Source: Treponema sp.
GTDB taxonomy: Bacteria; Spirochaetota; Spirochaetia; Treponematales; Breznakiellaceae
NCBI GenBank assembly: GCA_031264395.1
Contig: JAISEB010000301.1
Location: 1 to 16,638 of the forward strand
Length of the DNA stretch: 16,638 bases
Direction of reading: 5' to 3'
Made by a program: the position numbers and the translations under genes
The notes under the pieces: model-generated
What the model was told of the DNA's origin: nothing
What the model saw: the letters and a program-made list of their open reading frames with translations, nothing else
Databases searched by the model: none
Shown: piece by piece, positions 16,494-16,638 of the stretch
How positions within the stretch are numbered: the first letter of the stretch is position 1
How the letters are laid out: the number at the start of each line of letters is the position of its first letter

Positions 16494-16522
16494 AGTATAT
16501 CACGAAACGTAAGTTTGTTGAA
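16494..16522 (-). promoter_or_regulatory. Promoter of the seven-gene defence operon
   Basis: On the minus strand a -10 box TATACT (16494-16499) lies 17 nt from a weaker -35 box TTCAAC (16517-16522). Transcription would start near 16487, about 60 nt upstream of the helicase ATG at 16425. The promoter abuts the structured repeat whose outer arm ends at 16524. No other comparable promoter was found further down the operon. Confidence 0.6.
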
Positions 16523-16523
16523 T

Positions 16524-16617
16524 GAGCCTCCGCAGGGCAGAGCGCGAACCTATGGTTCGGTGCGGTATCTTAGGCGTTGGGCTCAACAAAGTTGAGCTTG
16601 GGTTTGAGCGGAGGCTC
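16524..16617. repeat. Structured inverted-repeat element with two internal hairpins
   Basis: GAGCCTCCGC (16524-16533) is perfectly complementary to GCGGAGGCTC (16608-16617). Within it are a hairpin CGAACC-TAT-GGTTCG (16545-16559) and a perfect 7-bp hairpin GCTCAAC-AAA-GTTGAGC (16581-16597). Together they can fold as a three-way branched structure. It is GC-rich and intergenic, consistent with a dispersed palindromic (REP/MITE-like) repeat or a structured RNA. Whether it recurs in the genome cannot be seen from one copy. Confidence 0.65.
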
Positions 16618-16638
16618 GATCGGGTAAGGAAATTTATA

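Noticed and set aside
16426..16503. N-terminal extension of the helicase starting at GTG 16503
   Set aside because: The GTG overlaps the -10 region and has no ribosome binding site, whereas ATG 16425 has AAGGAAGG at a suitable distance. The extra 26 residues show no domain.
16581..16597. Integron attC site (GCTCAAC / GTTGAGC core-like sequences)
   Set aside because: The two core-like motifs are only 3 nt apart, forming a plain hairpin. No paired outer R''/R' sites at attC spacing and no integrase gene are visible.
1..16638. CRISPR array, tRNA, rRNA or insertion sequence
   Set aside because: No regularly spaced repeats, no tRNA-like cloverleaf with the expected conserved bases, and no transposase reading frame were seen on either strand.

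Overview
The window reads as a GC-rich bacterial chromosome whose right two thirds are an acquired defence-type gene block. The organism is most likely a spirochaete of the Treponema lineage. This is inferred from protein flavour (a SurA-like periplasmic foldase next to nusB and a TPR protein, and abundant URO-D-type methyltransferase-like genes); no rRNA, tRNA or other decisive marker is present.

Left part (1 to about 5700, plus strand, GC-rich): a housekeeping cluster with a 5'-truncated SurA-like chaperone/isomerase gene, nusB, and a membrane-anchored TPR protein, tightly packed and probably co-transcribed. Next come two tandem copies of a complete one-gene transcription unit. Each has a near-consensus promoter (TTGACA, 17 nt, TACTAT), a leader, a strong ribosome binding site, a 355-residue URO-D/MtaA-like protein and a hairpin terminator. 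The units repeat with a 1247-1248 bp period and the proteins differ at 27 of 355 positions. One difference removes a cysteine (C321 to A) that is a probable metal ligand.

Right part (5844 to 16425, minus strand): seven genes run head to tail with almost no gaps. In order of transcription they are a phospholipase-D/SNF2-like helicase, a large Eco57I-type N6-adenine DNA methyltransferase, a 298-residue protein I do not recognise, a four-helix membrane protein, a MNT-type nucleotidyltransferase, a HEPN-domain protein and a defence-class reverse transcriptase. Start/stop overlaps link the first six genes, and the reverse transcriptase follows after 47 nt. A promoter lies at 16494-16522, one base from a roughly 94-nt element with an outer inverted repeat and two internal hairpins.

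How the parts may work together: the methyltransferase would mark self DNA while the PLD-helicase senses or destroys unmarked DNA. The unknown/membrane pair, the MNT-HEPN pair and the reverse transcriptase look like added second-line (abortive or toxin-antitoxin) layers. Base composition is patchwork. The helicase and the N-terminal two thirds of the methyltransferase are of moderate GC. From just after the NPPY motif the methyltransferase becomes AT-rich, as do the unknown/membrane pair and the reverse transcriptase, while the MNT-HEPN pair is intermediate. The operon therefore seems to have been assembled from several sources. Functional linkage of all seven genes is inference from gene order.
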